Assembly: GCF_019966575.1 (NCBI RefSeq)
Contig: NZ_JAINFK010000001.1
Location: 881,626-945,625, forward strand
Length of the DNA stretch: 64,000 bases
Origin: Oricola cellulosilytica
GTDB lineage: Bacteria > Pseudomonadota > Alphaproteobacteria > Rhizobiales > Rhizobiaceae
Direction of reading: 5' to 3'
Shown here one piece after another: positions 21,180 to 29,919 of the stretch. Both the position numbers and the translations under genes were made by a program. The notes beneath the pieces are model-generated. The model made no database searches, was not told where the DNA came from, and worked only from the letters and a program-made list of their open reading frames with translations. Every line of letters begins with the position of its first letter. The stretch's first letter is position 1.

Positions 21180-21290
21180 CCGAGGCTCAGGCCGCATGAT
21201 CCCTTCCGCGGATCACATCAAGGTGTTTTGAGGTTGGCGGCGGCCATTCCCATATGAACGGTCGGGTGCCTGGGAACCGGAGAACCCGCT

Positions 21291-21324
21291 GAGCGTTTCT
21301 TCCGGACCCTGAAAGGAAACGCTC
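21291..21324 (+). promoter_or_regulatory. Perfect hairpin abutting a start codon
   Basis: GAGCGTTTC (21291-21299) and GAAACGCTC (21316-21324) are exact 9-bp arms around a 16-base loop. The right arm ends at the base before ATG 21325 and overlaps the RBS GAAAGGAAA (21311-21319), so in RNA the hairpin would cover the ribosome site. The same 9-mer begins the inverted ends of the MITE at 23687-24021. Confidence 0.5.
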
Positions 21325-21591
21325 ATGCTCAGATTCTTGCTTCTTGCCCTTCTTCTGCTGACGGTTGTGCCGGCCTTCGCCGACCACCGCTCGGGTGGTC
21401 GGCTTGACGCCATTACACAGGGCCGCCTCTATGACCGTATCCTTACTCCACGGATGAACCCGAGCTTCTCACTGGATGCGCGAGCGGAGCGGGACCTGTT
21501 GCGCGATCTGCGCAATGGACGGCTCGACACGAGCCGGATTCCCGAGGGAAGGCTGCGTTATTTCGAATACAGGCTCGAAAACAGCCGATAA
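21325..21591 (+). CDS. Small secreted protein of unknown function
   Basis: The 88-residue product has a classical Sec signal (MLRFLLLALLLLTVVPAFA, cleavage near residue 19) and a mature part of about 69 residues rich in Arg and Asp, with two LYDRIL/LLRDLRNGRLD-type stretches that look like a short repeat (GRLYDRI, GRLDTSRI, GRLRYF). I know no family for it. The signal peptide and a GAAAGG-containing RBS support it as real. A perfect hairpin lies against its start. It stands between the ABC permease and the MgtC gene. Confidence 0.65.
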   Translation: MLRFLLLALLLLTVVPAFADHRSGGRLDAITQGRLYDRILTPRMNPSFSLDARAERDLLRDLRNGRLDTSRIPEGRLRYFEYRLENSR

Positions 21592-21660
21592 GGAGCGGGT
21601 CCGCGGGCCTGCGCACGTTTCTCCGGAACACGACGGCCGCATGAGCGTTTCCGTCTTGCA

Positions 21661-22221
21661 ATGTTGGAAACCGTGGATGCCCATTTCGCGACCGCCCTGC
21701 CATTCTGGGTGATTGCGGCGCGGCTGGTGGCCGCGATCGCTCTCGGCGGCGCGCTCGGCTTCGAGCGGGAGTGGCGCAAGCGCCCCGCGGGCCTGCGCAC
21801 GCATATCCTCGTCAGCGTGGCGGCTGCGACCTTCGCCATCGTCTCCATTGAAATCCTGCGTCAGCCGATGTTCGATTCCGATTATGTCCGGGCTGATCCG
21901 ATCCGGCTGGTCGAGGCGATCACCAGCGGCGTCGCGTTTCTGGCGGCCGGCTTCATCATCTTCGTCAGGGGCGAGGTGCACGGCGTGACGACGGGAGCCG
22001 GCATGTGGCTGGCCGCGGCGATCGGACTGGCTGCCGGGCTCGGTCTTTTCTCGGTCGCCGCGCTTGCCTGTTTCCTCGGCGTGTTCGTTCTGATCGCGAT
22101 CCGGCGTTTCGAGGTGAAGATGAATCTCAAGGACGGGGGCTCTGGCGACCGCATTGCCGATGACGAGGCAAACGGCGAGCAGGCCGGCGAACGCCGCGCC
22201 CCGGCCGGCTCCGATCCTTGA
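21661..22221 (+). CDS. MgtC/SapB-family inner-membrane protein
   Basis: The 186-residue protein carries the MgtC/SapB signature: an N-terminal helix (VIAARLVAAIALGGALGFERE), the RPAGLRTHILVSVAAATFAIVS motif, and VEAITSGVAFLAAGFII followed by GLTTAA-like GVTTGAGMWLAAAIGLAAGLGLF. About four to five membrane helices are visible in the first 155 residues. The C-terminal 30 residues are a charged cytosolic tail. MgtC of pathogens inhibits F1Fo-ATPase and aids survival at low magnesium. SapB-type members in environmental bacteria are uncharacterised. This one lacks the long C-terminal ACT-like domain of true MgtC. Confidence 0.9.
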   Translation: MLETVDAHFATALPFWVIAARLVAAIALGGALGFEREWRKRPAGLRTHILVSVAAATFAIVSIEILRQPMFDSDYVRADPIRLVEAITSGVAFLAAGFIIFVRGEVHGVTTGAGMWLAAAIGLAAGLGLFSVAALACFLGVFVLIAIRRFEVKMNLKDGGSGDRIADDEANGEQAGERRAPAGSDP

Positions 22222-22284
22222 CGCATAATCGCGCCGGGTGCATATCGCGACCAACAAGTTCTGACATCTGGAGACCATGCCGCC

Positions 22285-23703
22285 ATGGCCGCGCCGCGCA
22301 CGCTTTACGACAAGATCTGGGACGACCACATGGTCGACAGCGCCGAGGACGGGACCTCGCTTCTGTATATCGACCGGCATCTCGTCCATGAGGTGACCAG
22401 CCCGCAGGCTTTCGAAGGCCTTCGCATGGAGGGTCGCAATGTGCGCGCACCTGAAAAGACGCTTGCCGTGGTCGACCACAATGTGCCGACGTCGCCAGAC
22501 CGCCACCTCGGCATCAAGAACGAGGAAAGCCGGATTCAGGTGGAGGCGCTGGCGACCAACGCCGCCGATTTCGGCATCGAATACTATTCCGAGAACGACC
22601 GCCGTCAGGGCATCGTCCATATTGTCGGCCCGGAGCAAGGCTTCACCCTGCCCGGCATGACGATCGTCTGCGGCGACAGCCATACCTCGACGCATGGCGC
22701 CTTCGGCGCGCTCGCTCACGGTATCGGCACGTCCGAGGTCGAGCACGTCCTGGCGACGCAGACGCTGATCCAGCGCAAGGCCAAGAACATGCTGGTGCAG
22801 GTTGACGGCGAACTGCCGGAGGGCGTGACGGCCAAGGACATCATTCTCGCCATCATCGGCCAGATCGGCACGGCGGGCGGCACCGGGCACGTCATCGAAT
22901 TCGCCGGCGAGGCGATCCGTTCGCTATCCATGGAAGGGCGCATGACCGTCTGCAACATGACGATCGAGGGCGGCGCGCGCGCCGGGCTGATCGCGCCGGA
23001 CGAAACGACGTTCGCCTACATCAAGGACAAGCCGCGCGCCCCGAAGGGCGCGGCGTGGGATGCCGCGATGTCCTACTGGAAGACGCTGCATACCGACGAG
23101 GGCGCGCATTTCGACAAGGTGGTGAGGCTGGACGCGGCCGATCTGCCGCCGATAGTCTCGTGGGGGTCGTCGCCCGAAGATGTGGTTTCGATCGAGGGCG
23201 CGGTGCCCAATCCCGACGATATCGAGGATCCGACCAAACGTGCCTCCAAATGGCGGGCGCTCGACTACATGGGTCTCAAGCCCGGCACCAGGATGACCGA
23301 TATAACGCTCGACCGGGTGTTCATCGGCTCCTGCACCAACGGGCGTATCGAGGATTTGCGCGAGGTGGCGAAGGTCGTCGAAGGCAAGACGGTGGCGGCC
23401 AATGTCGAGGCGATGATCGTGCCTGGATCGGGACTGGTGAAGGCGCAGGCCGAAGAGGAGGGTCTGGACGCGATTTTCAAGGCGGCCGGCTTCGACTGGC
23501 GCGAGCCGGGCTGCTCCATGTGTCTTGCCATGAACGACGACCGGCTGAAGCCGCATGAGCGCTGCGCGTCGACCTCGAACCGCAACTTCGAGGGCCGTCA
23601 GGGCTTCAAGGGCCGCACGCATCTGGTCTCGCCGGCCATGGCCGCGGCGGCGGCGATCGCGGGCCATTTCGTCGACGTGCGCAGACTAGAGCGTTTCCAC
23701 TGA
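22285..23703 (+). CDS. leuC: 3-isopropylmalate dehydratase, large subunit
   Basis: LeuC with LeuD isomerises 2- to 3-isopropylmalate in leucine synthesis. The 472-residue protein has the 4Fe-4S ligands in [14 protein letters not shown] (about residue 349) and the pair in GCSMCLAMN (about 410 and 413). [31 protein letters not shown] is the aconitase-family signature. RNFEGRQG and [21 protein letters not shown] end the conserved part. The last residues (LERFH) and the stop codon lie inside the left inverted repeat of the adjoining MITE-like element, so the native C-terminus has probably been replaced. leuD is not in the window. Confidence 0.97.
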   Translation: MAAPRTLYDKIWDDHMVDSAEDGTSLLYIDRHLVHEVTSPQAFEGLRMEGRNVRAPEKTLAVVDHNVPTSPDRHLGIKNEESRIQVEALATNAADFGIEYYSENDRRQGIVHIVGPEQGFTLPGMTIVCGDSHTSTHGAFGALAHGIGTSEVEHVLATQTLIQRKAKNMLVQVDGELPEGVTAKDIILAIIGQIGTAGGTGHVIEFAGEAIRSLSMEGRMTVCNMTIEGGARAGLIAPDETTFAYIKDKPRAPKGAAWDAAMSYWKTLHTDEGAHFDKVVRLDAADLPPIVSWGSSPEDVVSIEGAVPNPDDIEDPTKRASKWRALDYMGLKPGTRMTDITLDRVFIGSCTNGRIEDLREVAKVVEGKTVAANVEAMIVPGSGLVKAQAEEEGLDAIFKAAGFDWREPGCSMCLAMNDDRLKPHERCASTSNRNFEGRQGFKGRTHLVSPAMAAAAAIAGHFVDVRRLERFH

Positions 23704-23707
23704 ATAT
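23687..23707 (+). repeat. Left terminal inverted repeat of MITE-like element
   Basis: The 21 bases begin TAGAGCGTTTCC and end GAATAT. Their reverse complement is found exactly at 24001-24021. The leuC codons for E-R-F-H and the stop fall in this repeat. Confidence 0.9.
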
Positions 23708-23915
23708 CGGAGCAGTTCGATGGAATGGATTTTTCGTCCTGGCAAGGAGAAGACCGCAGAGCGATGCCGTCGCATCGGTCGAGGATTTCGACGCTGTCAG
23801 GGCGAAAAAGACATCCAGGCCAGGAGGGTCATTGCATTGAAAGCACAACTGAAACTGCAACCGTTCGAACCTGGTTCCTTGCACGCCGGCTTTGTTGCGC
23901 ACGGTCGGAGCCTGT

Positions 23916-23934
23916 CCCCGGGCTTGACCCGGGG
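23916..23934. repeat. Internal GC-rich hairpin of the MITE-like element
   Basis: Arms CCCCGGG (23916-23922) and CCCGGGG (23928-23934) pair around a CTTGA loop. CCCGGGCTTGACCCGGG-type palindromes are, as I recall, dispersed in many alphaproteobacterial genomes, which fits a repeated element. Confidence 0.75.
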
Positions 23935-24000
23935 AGTGCTCGCACCGTGTCGCCGCACGCGCCTTGCCATCGCACAAATCCCCGGCGTTCGAACGATTCA

Positions 24001-24021
24001 ATATTCAGTGGAAACGCTCTA
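24001..24021 (-). repeat. Right terminal inverted repeat of MITE-like element
   Basis: Exact reverse complement of 23687-23707. It begins ATATTCAGTGG and ends ACGCTCTA. Confidence 0.9.
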
Positions 24022-24180
24022 ACCTGATCGAAGCGCCGAATTTCCGGCCGCGGGTGAGAACCTGCCGGTATTTTTGCCGACCGGGTCGAAGTTAACCTTG
24101 CGTCAAATACGCTCGTTTAAGGTCCCGTCATTGTTGTTCCCGCGCTTTTTGTGCCGCCGGGAAGGTGACGGGATGGGCGC

Positions 24181-25365
24181 GTGTCCGGACAATCTTTCTT
24201 TCAACTCGTCGGTCCGCTGATTTTCCTGGTGTTCGCCTTCGGATTTGCCATCCTGTGGCGCTCCTTCAGCGAACTCCGGTCTGCGGGCTTCTTCGCGGCG
24301 TCCTTCCTGTTTCGCGCATTCGGCTTTCTGGCCGATTTCTCAAGACCGGTGCTGCAGCCGAATCTGGCGATCCTGGCGACTCTCGGATTCTATTCGATGG
24401 CCGGCGTCGCGTTCTGCGTCGGAGTGTTCCGTCTTTATTCGGTCCCCTTTCCCGGGAAGCGGTTCGCCGCCTTCATGATCGCCGCGGGCAGCGCGGTGCT
24501 GTGGTTCCGTTTCGCCGACGACAATCTGGCCCTGCGCATTGCCCTGGTCCACGGCACTGCCGCCGTTATCCTCCTTTATCTTCCGATCGCGCTGCATCGC
24601 CGGATGACGCGCCCGGTTGACCGGTTCCTGCAGTTTCTGCTGGCCGCCAACGGGACGCAGTTCATCGTGCGGACCGCCGTAACCCTGTCGCTCGAGGGCG
24701 GCGGCCTGACCCTTTCGAGCCTTCCCGATTCCCTGACCGCCACGGCGTTCCGGCTTGCGATCTCGGTTTCCACCGTCGTGCTGGCCGCCACGCTTTTCGC
24801 CATCTACGCGATCGAGGTCGTGAACCGGCTTACAACCCATGGCGAGACCGACCCGCTAACGAGGCTACTCAATCGCCGGGGATTCGACGCCCGGACGGAT
24901 GAGATTTCCCGGAGGTTGAAAACGGGCGGGCCGGGGCATTGGATGCTGATTGCGGACATCGACGGCTTCAAGTCGATCAACGATACGCACGGACACGATG
25001 TCGGTGACAGAATCATCACTCATTTTGCCCGAATTCTCGCAGGAACGGCCCGCGAGCGAGACGTTGTCGTGCGGTGGGGCGGTGACGAGTTCGTTGTCAT
25101 CATCGCCAACAGCGATCTGCGAACCGCGCGCCTCTTTGCCGAGGCGGTGCGTCTCGTATTCGAGCAGGCCGAGCACAGCGGCATGGCGGGGCACCGCGTC
25201 ACCGCGAGTTTCGGCATTGCGCAATGGCAGGAAGGCGAGGCCGTTCGCGACGTGTACAAACGCGCCGACGCCGCGCTCTACGAGGCCAAGTCGCACGGCC
25301 GAAACTGTGCGCGGACAGCGCCATTCAACATCACGCCAACACCAATGAAAGAAGTTGGAACGTGA
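24181..25365 (+). CDS. Membrane-bound diguanylate cyclase (GGDEF)
   Basis: The 394-residue protein has an N-terminal half with about seven hydrophobic helices (residues 7-215), then a GGDEF domain beginning HGETDPLTRLLNRRGFD. IADIDGFKSINDTHGHDVGD holds the metal-binding Asp and substrate Asn. The active loop is WGGDEF (about residues 298-303), with RERD five residues earlier as an intact inhibitory I-site. VTASFGIAQWQEGE and RADAALYEAKSHGRN close the domain. It should make cyclic-di-GMP from GTP under feedback control. The membrane half resembles seven-helix MASE-type sensors, but I cannot name it. The start is GTG. Only a weak upstream RBS is seen. Confidence 0.92.
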   Translation: MSGQSFFQLVGPLIFLVFAFGFAILWRSFSELRSAGFFAASFLFRAFGFLADFSRPVLQPNLAILATLGFYSMAGVAFCVGVFRLYSVPFPGKRFAAFMIAAGSAVLWFRFADDNLALRIALVHGTAAVILLYLPIALHRRMTRPVDRFLQFLLAANGTQFIVRTAVTLSLEGGGLTLSSLPDSLTATAFRLAISVSTVVLAATLFAIYAIEVVNRLTTHGETDPLTRLLNRRGFDARTDEISRRLKTGGPGHWMLIADIDGFKSINDTHGHDVGDRIITHFARILAGTARERDVVVRWGGDEFVVIIANSDLRTARLFAEAVRLVFEQAEHSGMAGHRVTASFGIAQWQEGEAVRDVYKRADAALYEAKSHGRNCARTAPFNITPTPMKEVGT

Positions 25366-25405
25366 CGGGTTGCCCGCCATAATTGCCCGGCGTATCAAAA
25401 ATTCC

Positions 25406-25729
25406 ATGACGATGATTCGGGCATTCATTCTGGGAACGATCAGCCTCGCCGCAACCGCCTGCCAAACCTATGTGGGCAGCAGCGCCGCGTCCTATGCTCC
25501 GGTCCCGCGCCAGGCGAGCTACCGTTGTGGCGATGGCGTCGATCTGATGATCCGGCGCGACGGTTCCGCCATTACCGTGACGGACAGCCGCGGCATCGCC
25601 GCCAGCGTTCCGGCGAGCCCCCCCGGGCAAAGCACCCGTTTCGCCGAAGGGATCTACGCGCTCATACTGGAAGGCCGCAACGCGACCTGGTTCGTTTCCG
25701 GCCAGACGCCGGTCGAGTGCCGCCGCTGA
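25406..25729 (+). CDS. Small lipoprotein with MliC-like (lysozyme inhibitor) domain
   Basis: Started at ATG 25406, the product has 107 residues with a lipobox (ILGTISLAATAC, Cys near residue 19). The C-terminal ~70 residues run ASYRCGDGVDLMIRRDGSAITVTD ... STRFAEGIYALILEGRNATWFVSG ... VECRR. Two cysteines bracket a beta-rich domain, and a central S-x-R-F/Y is followed by a strand with Leu/Glu, as in the MliC/PliC inhibitors of C-type lysozyme. The match is by pattern, not alignment. A start at ATG 25412 is equally possible. No clear RBS is present. Confidence 0.65.
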   Translation: MTMIRAFILGTISLAATACQTYVGSSAASYAPVPRQASYRCGDGVDLMIRRDGSAITVTDSRGIAASVPASPPGQSTRFAEGIYALILEGRNATWFVSGQTPVECRR

Positions 25730-25856
25730 CCCCTTCGTGGAGGGCCGAATCGCCGCCGGCAACAATCCGTTCCGATCTTTGCGGTCCGCCGAACGCCTTG
25801 CAATCGATTGAAAATCGGCGGTGGTGTTGCATTGCACCCAATTCCCATTAATGGAT

Positions 25857-25907
25857 GACGGCGCGCGCCGTCTGAACTTTGACGGCGGGCCTGCCGCGTC
25901 CTAGAAC
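25857..25907 (+). promoter_or_regulatory. Probable sdhCDAB promoter with adjacent 16-bp palindrome
   Basis: TTGACG (25879-25884) and TAGAAC (25902-25907) are separated by exactly 17 bases, a good sigma-70-type promoter about 42 bp before the sdhC start. Seven bases upstream of the -35 box is a perfect 16-bp palindrome, GACGGCGCGCGCCGTC (25857-25872), which could be an operator. Nothing else is seen in 25730-25948. Confidence 0.6.
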
Positions 25908-25948
25908 GCTGGCATGACACGTGACCATTTCGAGGGAGCAGCACGCCC

Positions 25949-26353
25949 GTGAGCGCTTCGCAATCCGCCTCCGGAAGCAGCCGACCGCTTTCACCCCACC
26001 TGCAAATCTACAAGCCGATCATCACGATGACGATGTCGATCGCGCACCGATTGACCGGCATCGCGCTCTATTTCGGGACGGTGCTGGTCGCCTGGTGGCT
26101 GATCGCCGCGGCGAGCGGGGCCGAATATTTCGCCTTCGTCAACGGGTTTTTCGGCTCGTGGTTCGGCATCCTCGTGATGTTCGGCTACACATGGGCGCTG
26201 ATCCATCACATGCTGGGCGGCCTGCGCCATTTCGCCTGGGATTTCGGCTATCTCATCGAGAAACACACGGCAACCAGACTGGCCTACGCGACCATCATCG
26301 GGTCGGTCAGCCTGACGATCGCGATCTGGATCGTCGGCGCAATCGCGAAATAG
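25949..26353 (+). CDS. sdhC: Succinate dehydrogenase cytochrome b556 subunit
   Basis: This 134-residue membrane anchor holds haem b and the ubiquinone site of complex II with Sdh[34 protein letters not shown] is the SdhC signature, with the conserved SxxHRxTG. Three membrane helices follow (about 35-60, 70-98, 112-132), and [18 protein letters not shown] supplies the haem-ligand histidine. The start is GTG, behind GAGGGAGC. It is the first gene of sdhCDAB. Confidence 0.97.
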   Translation: MSASQSASGSSRPLSPHLQIYKPIITMTMSIAHRLTGIALYFGTVLVAWWLIAAASGAEYFAFVNGFFGSWFGILVMFGYTWALIHHMLGGLRHFAWDFGYLIEKHTATRLAYATIIGSVSLTIAIWIVGAIAK

Positions 26354-26379
26354 GCAAGGCAGGCAAGGAACGAGAGAAT

Positions 26380-26760
26380 ATGTCCATCCTCACCCCTTAC
26401 AAGCGCGCCCACGGCCTCGGTTCGGCGAAGGACGGAACCGCGCATTTCTGGCGGCAGCGCCTGACCGCCGTCGCCAACGTTCCGCTGCTGATCGCCTTTG
26501 TCTGGATCGTCGCCTCCAGCATCGGCGCACCATATGAGGAGGTCCGGGCGATGCTCGGCCATCCGCTCGTCGCTGTCGTCCTCCTGCTGGTCGTCGTCAA
26601 CGGCTTCTATCACGCCAAGCTGGGCATGCAGGTTGTGATCGAGGATTACGTGCACGCAGAAGGGGCCAAGATCGCTCTTGTGCTGGCCAACGTGTTTTTT
26701 ACATTCGCGATGGGCGCGTTCAGCGCCTTCGCAATTCTGAAATTGGGGTTCGCCGGCTGA
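26380..26760 (+). CDS. sdhD: Succinate dehydrogenase membrane anchor subunit
   Basis: The 126-residue second anchor starts [24 protein letters not shown], typical of alphaproteobacterial SdhD. It has three hydrophobic segments (about 35-52, 62-80, 92-120). [20 protein letters not shown] contains the haem-proximal His and the Asp-Tyr pair of the quinone pocket. ATG 26380 follows GGAACGAGAG. It is 26 bp from sdhC and 49 bp from sdhA. Confidence 0.96.
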   Translation: MSILTPYKRAHGLGSAKDGTAHFWRQRLTAVANVPLLIAFVWIVASSIGAPYEEVRAMLGHPLVAVVLLLVVVNGFYHAKLGMQVVIEDYVHAEGAKIALVLANVFFTFAMGAFSAFAILKLGFAG

Positions 26761-26809
26761 TTGCGGCCGTGCGCTGAATCCGTTCGGTGATTCCGGGGAT
26801 ACGAGACCG

Positions 26810-28675
26810 ATGAACGTCCACGACACGAATGCAGAAGATGCGGGTACCGCGCCGGGCTCGACCGGGCAGGCCTATCGCTACGAAGATCACAAGTTCGATG
26901 TCGTCGTGGTCGGCGCCGGCGGGGCGGGATTGCGCGCCACGCTCGGCATGGCCGAACAGGGCCTGCGCACCGCCTGCATCACCAAGGTTTTCCCGACCCG
27001 CTCGCACACGGTCGCGGCACAGGGCGGCATCGCCGCCTCGCTCACCAACATGACGCCCGATTGCTGGCAGTGGCACATGTACGACACGGTCAAGGGATCG
27101 GACTGGCTGGGTGATGTCGATGCCATGCAGTATCTGGCCATGGAAGCGCCGAAGGCGGTCTACGAGCTGGAGCATTACGGCGTGCCGTTCAGCCGCACCG
27201 AGGACGGCAAGATCTACCAGCGCCCCTTCGGCGGGCACATGCAGAATTACGGCGAGGGCCCGCCCGTGCAGCGCACCTGCGCCGCCGCCGACCGCACCGG
27301 CCACGCCATCCTGCACACGCTCTACGGCCAGTCGGTGAAGAACAACGCCCAGTTCTTCATCGAGTATTTCGCGCTCGACCTGATCATGGACGATGACGGC
27401 CGGTGCACCGGCGTCGTCGCCTGGAACCTCGACGACGGCGTCATTCATCGCTTCTCGGCGAAGATGGTCGTGCTGGCGACGGGCGGCTATGGCCGCGCCT
27501 ATTTCTCGGCGACCTCGGCGCACACCTGCACCGGCGACGGCAATGGCATGATCGCGCGTGCGGGCCTGCCGCTGCAGGACATGGAATTCGTGCAGTTTCA
27601 CCCAACCGGCATCTACGGCGCGGGCTGCCTCATCACCGAAGGCGCGCGCGGCGAAGGCGGATATCTCGTCAACTCCGAGGGCGAGCGCTTCATGGAGCGC
27701 TATGCGCCGAGCGCCAAGGATCTGGCCTCGCGCGACGTCGTCTCGCGCTGCATGACGATGGAGATCCGCGAGGGGCGCGGTGTCGGCAAGGACAGCGACC
27801 ACATCTTCCTGCATCTCGACCACCTCGACCCAGCGGTCCTCAACGAACGGCTGCCGGGTATTTCGGAATCGGCCAAGATCTTCGCCGGGGTCGACGTGAC
27901 CAGGGAACCGATCCCGGTTCTGCCGACCGTCCACTACAACATGGGCGGCATCCCGACGAACTACTGGGGCGAGGTGCTGAACCCGACAGCCGACAATCCC
28001 GACGCGGTCGCGCCCGGCCTGATGGCCGTCGGCGAGGCCGGCTGTGCCTCGGTTCACGGCGCCAACCGCCTCGGCTCGAACTCGCTGATCGACCTGGTCG
28101 TCTTCGGACGCGCGGCGGCGATCCGCGCCGGCGAGGTGATCGACCGGGAAGCGCCGATCCCCGAGATCAACGAAACGGCTTGCGAAAAAATCATGGAGCG
28201 CTTCGACCGGCTGCGGCACGCCGACGGCGGTACGCCGACCGCCGAATTGCGGCTCAAAATGCAGAAGATCATGCAGGAAGACGCCGCCGTCTTCCGCACC
28301 CAGGAGACGCTGGAGAACGGCTGCCGGCGCATGGACGAGGCCTGGAAGGGCCTTGCCGATCTCAAGGTCACCGACCGCTCGATGATCTGGAACTCTGACC
28401 TCGTCGAGACGCTGGAACTGGAAAACCTGATGGCCAACGCCATCACCACCGTCCACGGCGCGGAAGCCCGCAAGGAGAGCCGCGGCGCCCATGCGCGCGA
28501 GGACTACAAGGACGGGCCTCTCGGCGGGCGCGACGACGAGAACTGGCGCAAGCACACGCTGGCCTGGGTCTCGGACGACGGCAAGGTCACGCTCGACTAC
28601 CGCGGCGTGCACACCGACCTGATTGCCGAGGGCATCGAGCTCGACAAGATCAAACCCAAGGCGCGGGTGTACTGA
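26810..28675 (+). CDS. sdhA: Succinate dehydrogenase flavoprotein subunit
   Basis: The 621-residue catalytic subunit oxidises succinate to fumarate. FAD binding: [35 protein letters not shown] carries the covalent-FAD histidine region (TRSHT). [21 protein letters not shown] holds active-site residues including the catalytic Arg, and [16 protein letters not shown] and [21 protein letters not shown] are further family signatures. Length is normal. It sits between sdhD and sdhB (12 bp) in the operon. Confidence 0.99.
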   Translation: MNVHDTNAEDAGTAPGSTGQAYRYEDHKFDVVVVGAGGAGLRATLGMAEQGLRTACITKVFPTRSHTVAAQGGIAASLTNMTPDCWQWHMYDTVKGSDWLGDVDAMQYLAMEAPKAVYELEHYGVPFSRTEDGKIYQRPFGGHMQNYGEGPPVQRTCAAADRTGHAILHTLYGQSVKNNAQFFIEYFALDLIMDDDGRCTGVVAWNLDDGVIHRFSAKMVVLATGGYGRAYFSATSAHTCTGDGNGMIARAGLPLQDMEFVQFHPTGIYGAGCLITEGARGEGGYLVNSEGERFMERYAPSAKDLASRDVVSRCMTMEIREGRGVGKDSDHIFLHLDHLDPAVLNERLPGISESAKIFAGVDVTREPIPVLPTVHYNMGGIPTNYWGEVLNPTADNPDAVAPGLMAVGEAGCASVHGANRLGSNSLIDLVVFGRAAAIRAGEVIDREAPIPEINETACEKIMERFDRLRHADGGTPTAELRLKMQKIMQEDAAVFRTQETLENGCRRMDEAWKGLADLKVTDRSMIWNSDLVETLELENLMANAITTVHGAEARKESRGAHAREDYKDGPLGGRDDENWRKHTLAWVSDDGKVTLDYRGVHTDLIAEGIELDKIKPKARVY

Positions 28676-28687
28676 GGACGAAATTCG

Positions 28688-29464
28688 ATGGTCGAAATGA
28701 CACTCCCCAAGAACTCGCAGATCACCGAGGGCAAGGTCTGGCCGAAGCCGGATGCCGCGAACATCCGCGAATACAAGATCTACCGCTGGAATCCCGATGA
28801 CGGGAGCAATCCGCGCACCGACACCTATTACGTCGACATGGACGATTGCGGGCCGATGGTCCTCGATGGGCTGTTATGGATCAAGAACAATGTCGATCCG
28901 ACCCTGACGCTGCGCCGCTCCTGCCGGGAGGGAATTTGCGGCTCGTGCGCGATGAACATCGACGGCACCAACACGCTCGCCTGCACGAAGGGTATGGACG
29001 AGGTGACGGGCACGGTGAAGGTTTATCCGCTGCCGCACCTGCCCGTGGTGAAAGACCTGGTGCCCGACTTGACGAACTTCTACGCGCAGCACGCCTCGAT
29101 TCAGCCCTGGCTGGAGACGAAGACGCCGGCGCCGGAGAAGGAGTGGCGGCAAAGCCACGAGGATCGCGCCAGGCTCGACGGGCTCTACGAGTGTATCCTG
29201 TGTGCCTGCTGCTCGACCTCATGCCCGTCCTACTGGTGGAACGGCGACCGCTATCTCGGACCCGCCGCGCTGCTGCAGGCCTATCGCTGGCTGATCGACT
29301 CCAGAGACGAAGCGACGGGCGAGAGACTCGACCATCTGGAGGATCCGTTCCGGCTCTATCGCTGCCACACGATCATGAACTGCACGCAGGCCTGCCCGAA
29401 GGGTCTGAACCCGGCCAAGGCGATTGCCGAGATCAAGAAGATGATGGTCGAACGCCGTTACTGA
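28688..29464 (+). CDS. sdhB: Succinate dehydrogenase iron-sulfur subunit
   Basis: The 258-residue subunit carries electrons from SdhA to quinone through three clusters: 2Fe-2S in [15 protein letters not shown] plus TLAC (about residues 78-98), and 4Fe-4S and 3Fe-4S in [18 protein letters not shown] and [17 protein letters not shown]. All expected cysteines are present. GAGGACG lies before the ATG. A strong terminator ends the operon 25 bp after the stop. Confidence 0.99.
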   Translation: MVEMTLPKNSQITEGKVWPKPDAANIREYKIYRWNPDDGSNPRTDTYYVDMDDCGPMVLDGLLWIKNNVDPTLTLRRSCREGICGSCAMNIDGTNTLACTKGMDEVTGTVKVYPLPHLPVVKDLVPDLTNFYAQHASIQPWLETKTPAPEKEWRQSHEDRARLDGLYECILCACCSTSCPSYWWNGDRYLGPAALLQAYRWLIDSRDEATGERLDHLEDPFRLYRCHTIMNCTQACPKGLNPAKAIAEIKKMMVERRY

Positions 29465-29488
29465 TACGTTTGCCAGAGGTTGAATTGC

Positions 29489-29520
29489 CCCCGGTTTGAC
29501 CCCCGTCAAACCGGGGTTTT
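29489..29520 (+). terminator. Rho-independent terminator of the sdh operon
   Basis: Twelve-base arms CCCCGGTTTGAC and GTCAAACCGGGG pair perfectly around a CCCC loop and run into TTTTGCGTTT. Confidence 0.95.
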
Positions 29521-29562
29521 GCGTTTCGGCCTAACGATATCCCCGAAACAGGAATAAATCCG

Positions 29563-29919
29563 ATGGCAGAAACCGACTGGATCGCATTCACCGACCAGAC
29601 CAACAAGCGCATGGCGGCGCTCCGCAAGGCCATTCCGGAGCCCGCCAAGGGGTTTGGCGAGCTCGCCAAGGCAACGATCTCCGCAGGTGCGCTCGATTCG
29701 AAAACCAAGGAACTGATGGCGCTGGCGATCGGCATCACCGCGCGCTGCGACGGATGTCTCGCCTTTCACGCCAAGGCAGCGCTCAAATACGGCGCGTCGC
29801 GCGAGGAAGTTCTCGAGACCATCGCCGTGGCGCTCTATATGGGCGGCGGCCCGTCGATGATTTACGGAGCCGAGGCGCTCAGCGTGTATGACGCCTTTGT
29901 CGCCCAAGAGGCAGGTTGA
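29563..29919 (+). CDS. AhpD-like carboxymuconolactone decarboxylase-family protein
   Basis: The 118-residue all-helical CMD-family protein has the peroxidase-like motif RCDGCLAFHAKAALKYGASREEVLETI (CxxC with following His, about residues 62-85). This is the AhpD arrangement used for alkylhydroperoxide reduction rather than lactone decarboxylation. The remaining part MGGGPSMIYGAEAL is standard. A leucine-dehydrogenase-like gene ends at the next base on the opposite strand (stop codons adjacent). The electron donor is not evident here. Confidence 0.88.
   Translation: MAETDWIAFTDQTNKRMAALRKAIPEPAKGFGELAKATISAGALDSKTKELMALAIGITARCDGCLAFHAKAALKYGASREEVLETIAVALYMGGGPSMIYGAEALSVYDAFVAQEAG

Larger units (their letters stand above)
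23687..24021. mobile_element. MITE-like palindromic-ended element, 335 bp
   Basis: Exact 21-bp inverted ends bracket 293 bp of DNA with no convincing gene. If TA at each outer edge is a target duplication, the element proper has 19-bp ends starting GAGCGTTTCC, as expected for non-autonomous relatives of IS630/Tc1-type elements. That parentage is inference. The interior has a hairpin (CCCCGGG-CTTGA-CCCGGGG) at 23916-23934 and GTTCGA near both ends. A 100-codon frame inside has no recognisable domain. It lies exactly at the leuC 3' end. The remaining 160 bp before the next gene hold no other feature I can identify. Confidence 0.72.

Noticed and set aside
23720-24022. A 100-codon frame inside the MITE-like element
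   Set aside because: It runs into the right inverted end, is Arg-rich and has no recognisable transposase or other domain.
26720-28612. A long open frame antisense to sdhA (about 630 codons)
   Set aside because: Same effect. sdhA has every family motif and the antisense product none.
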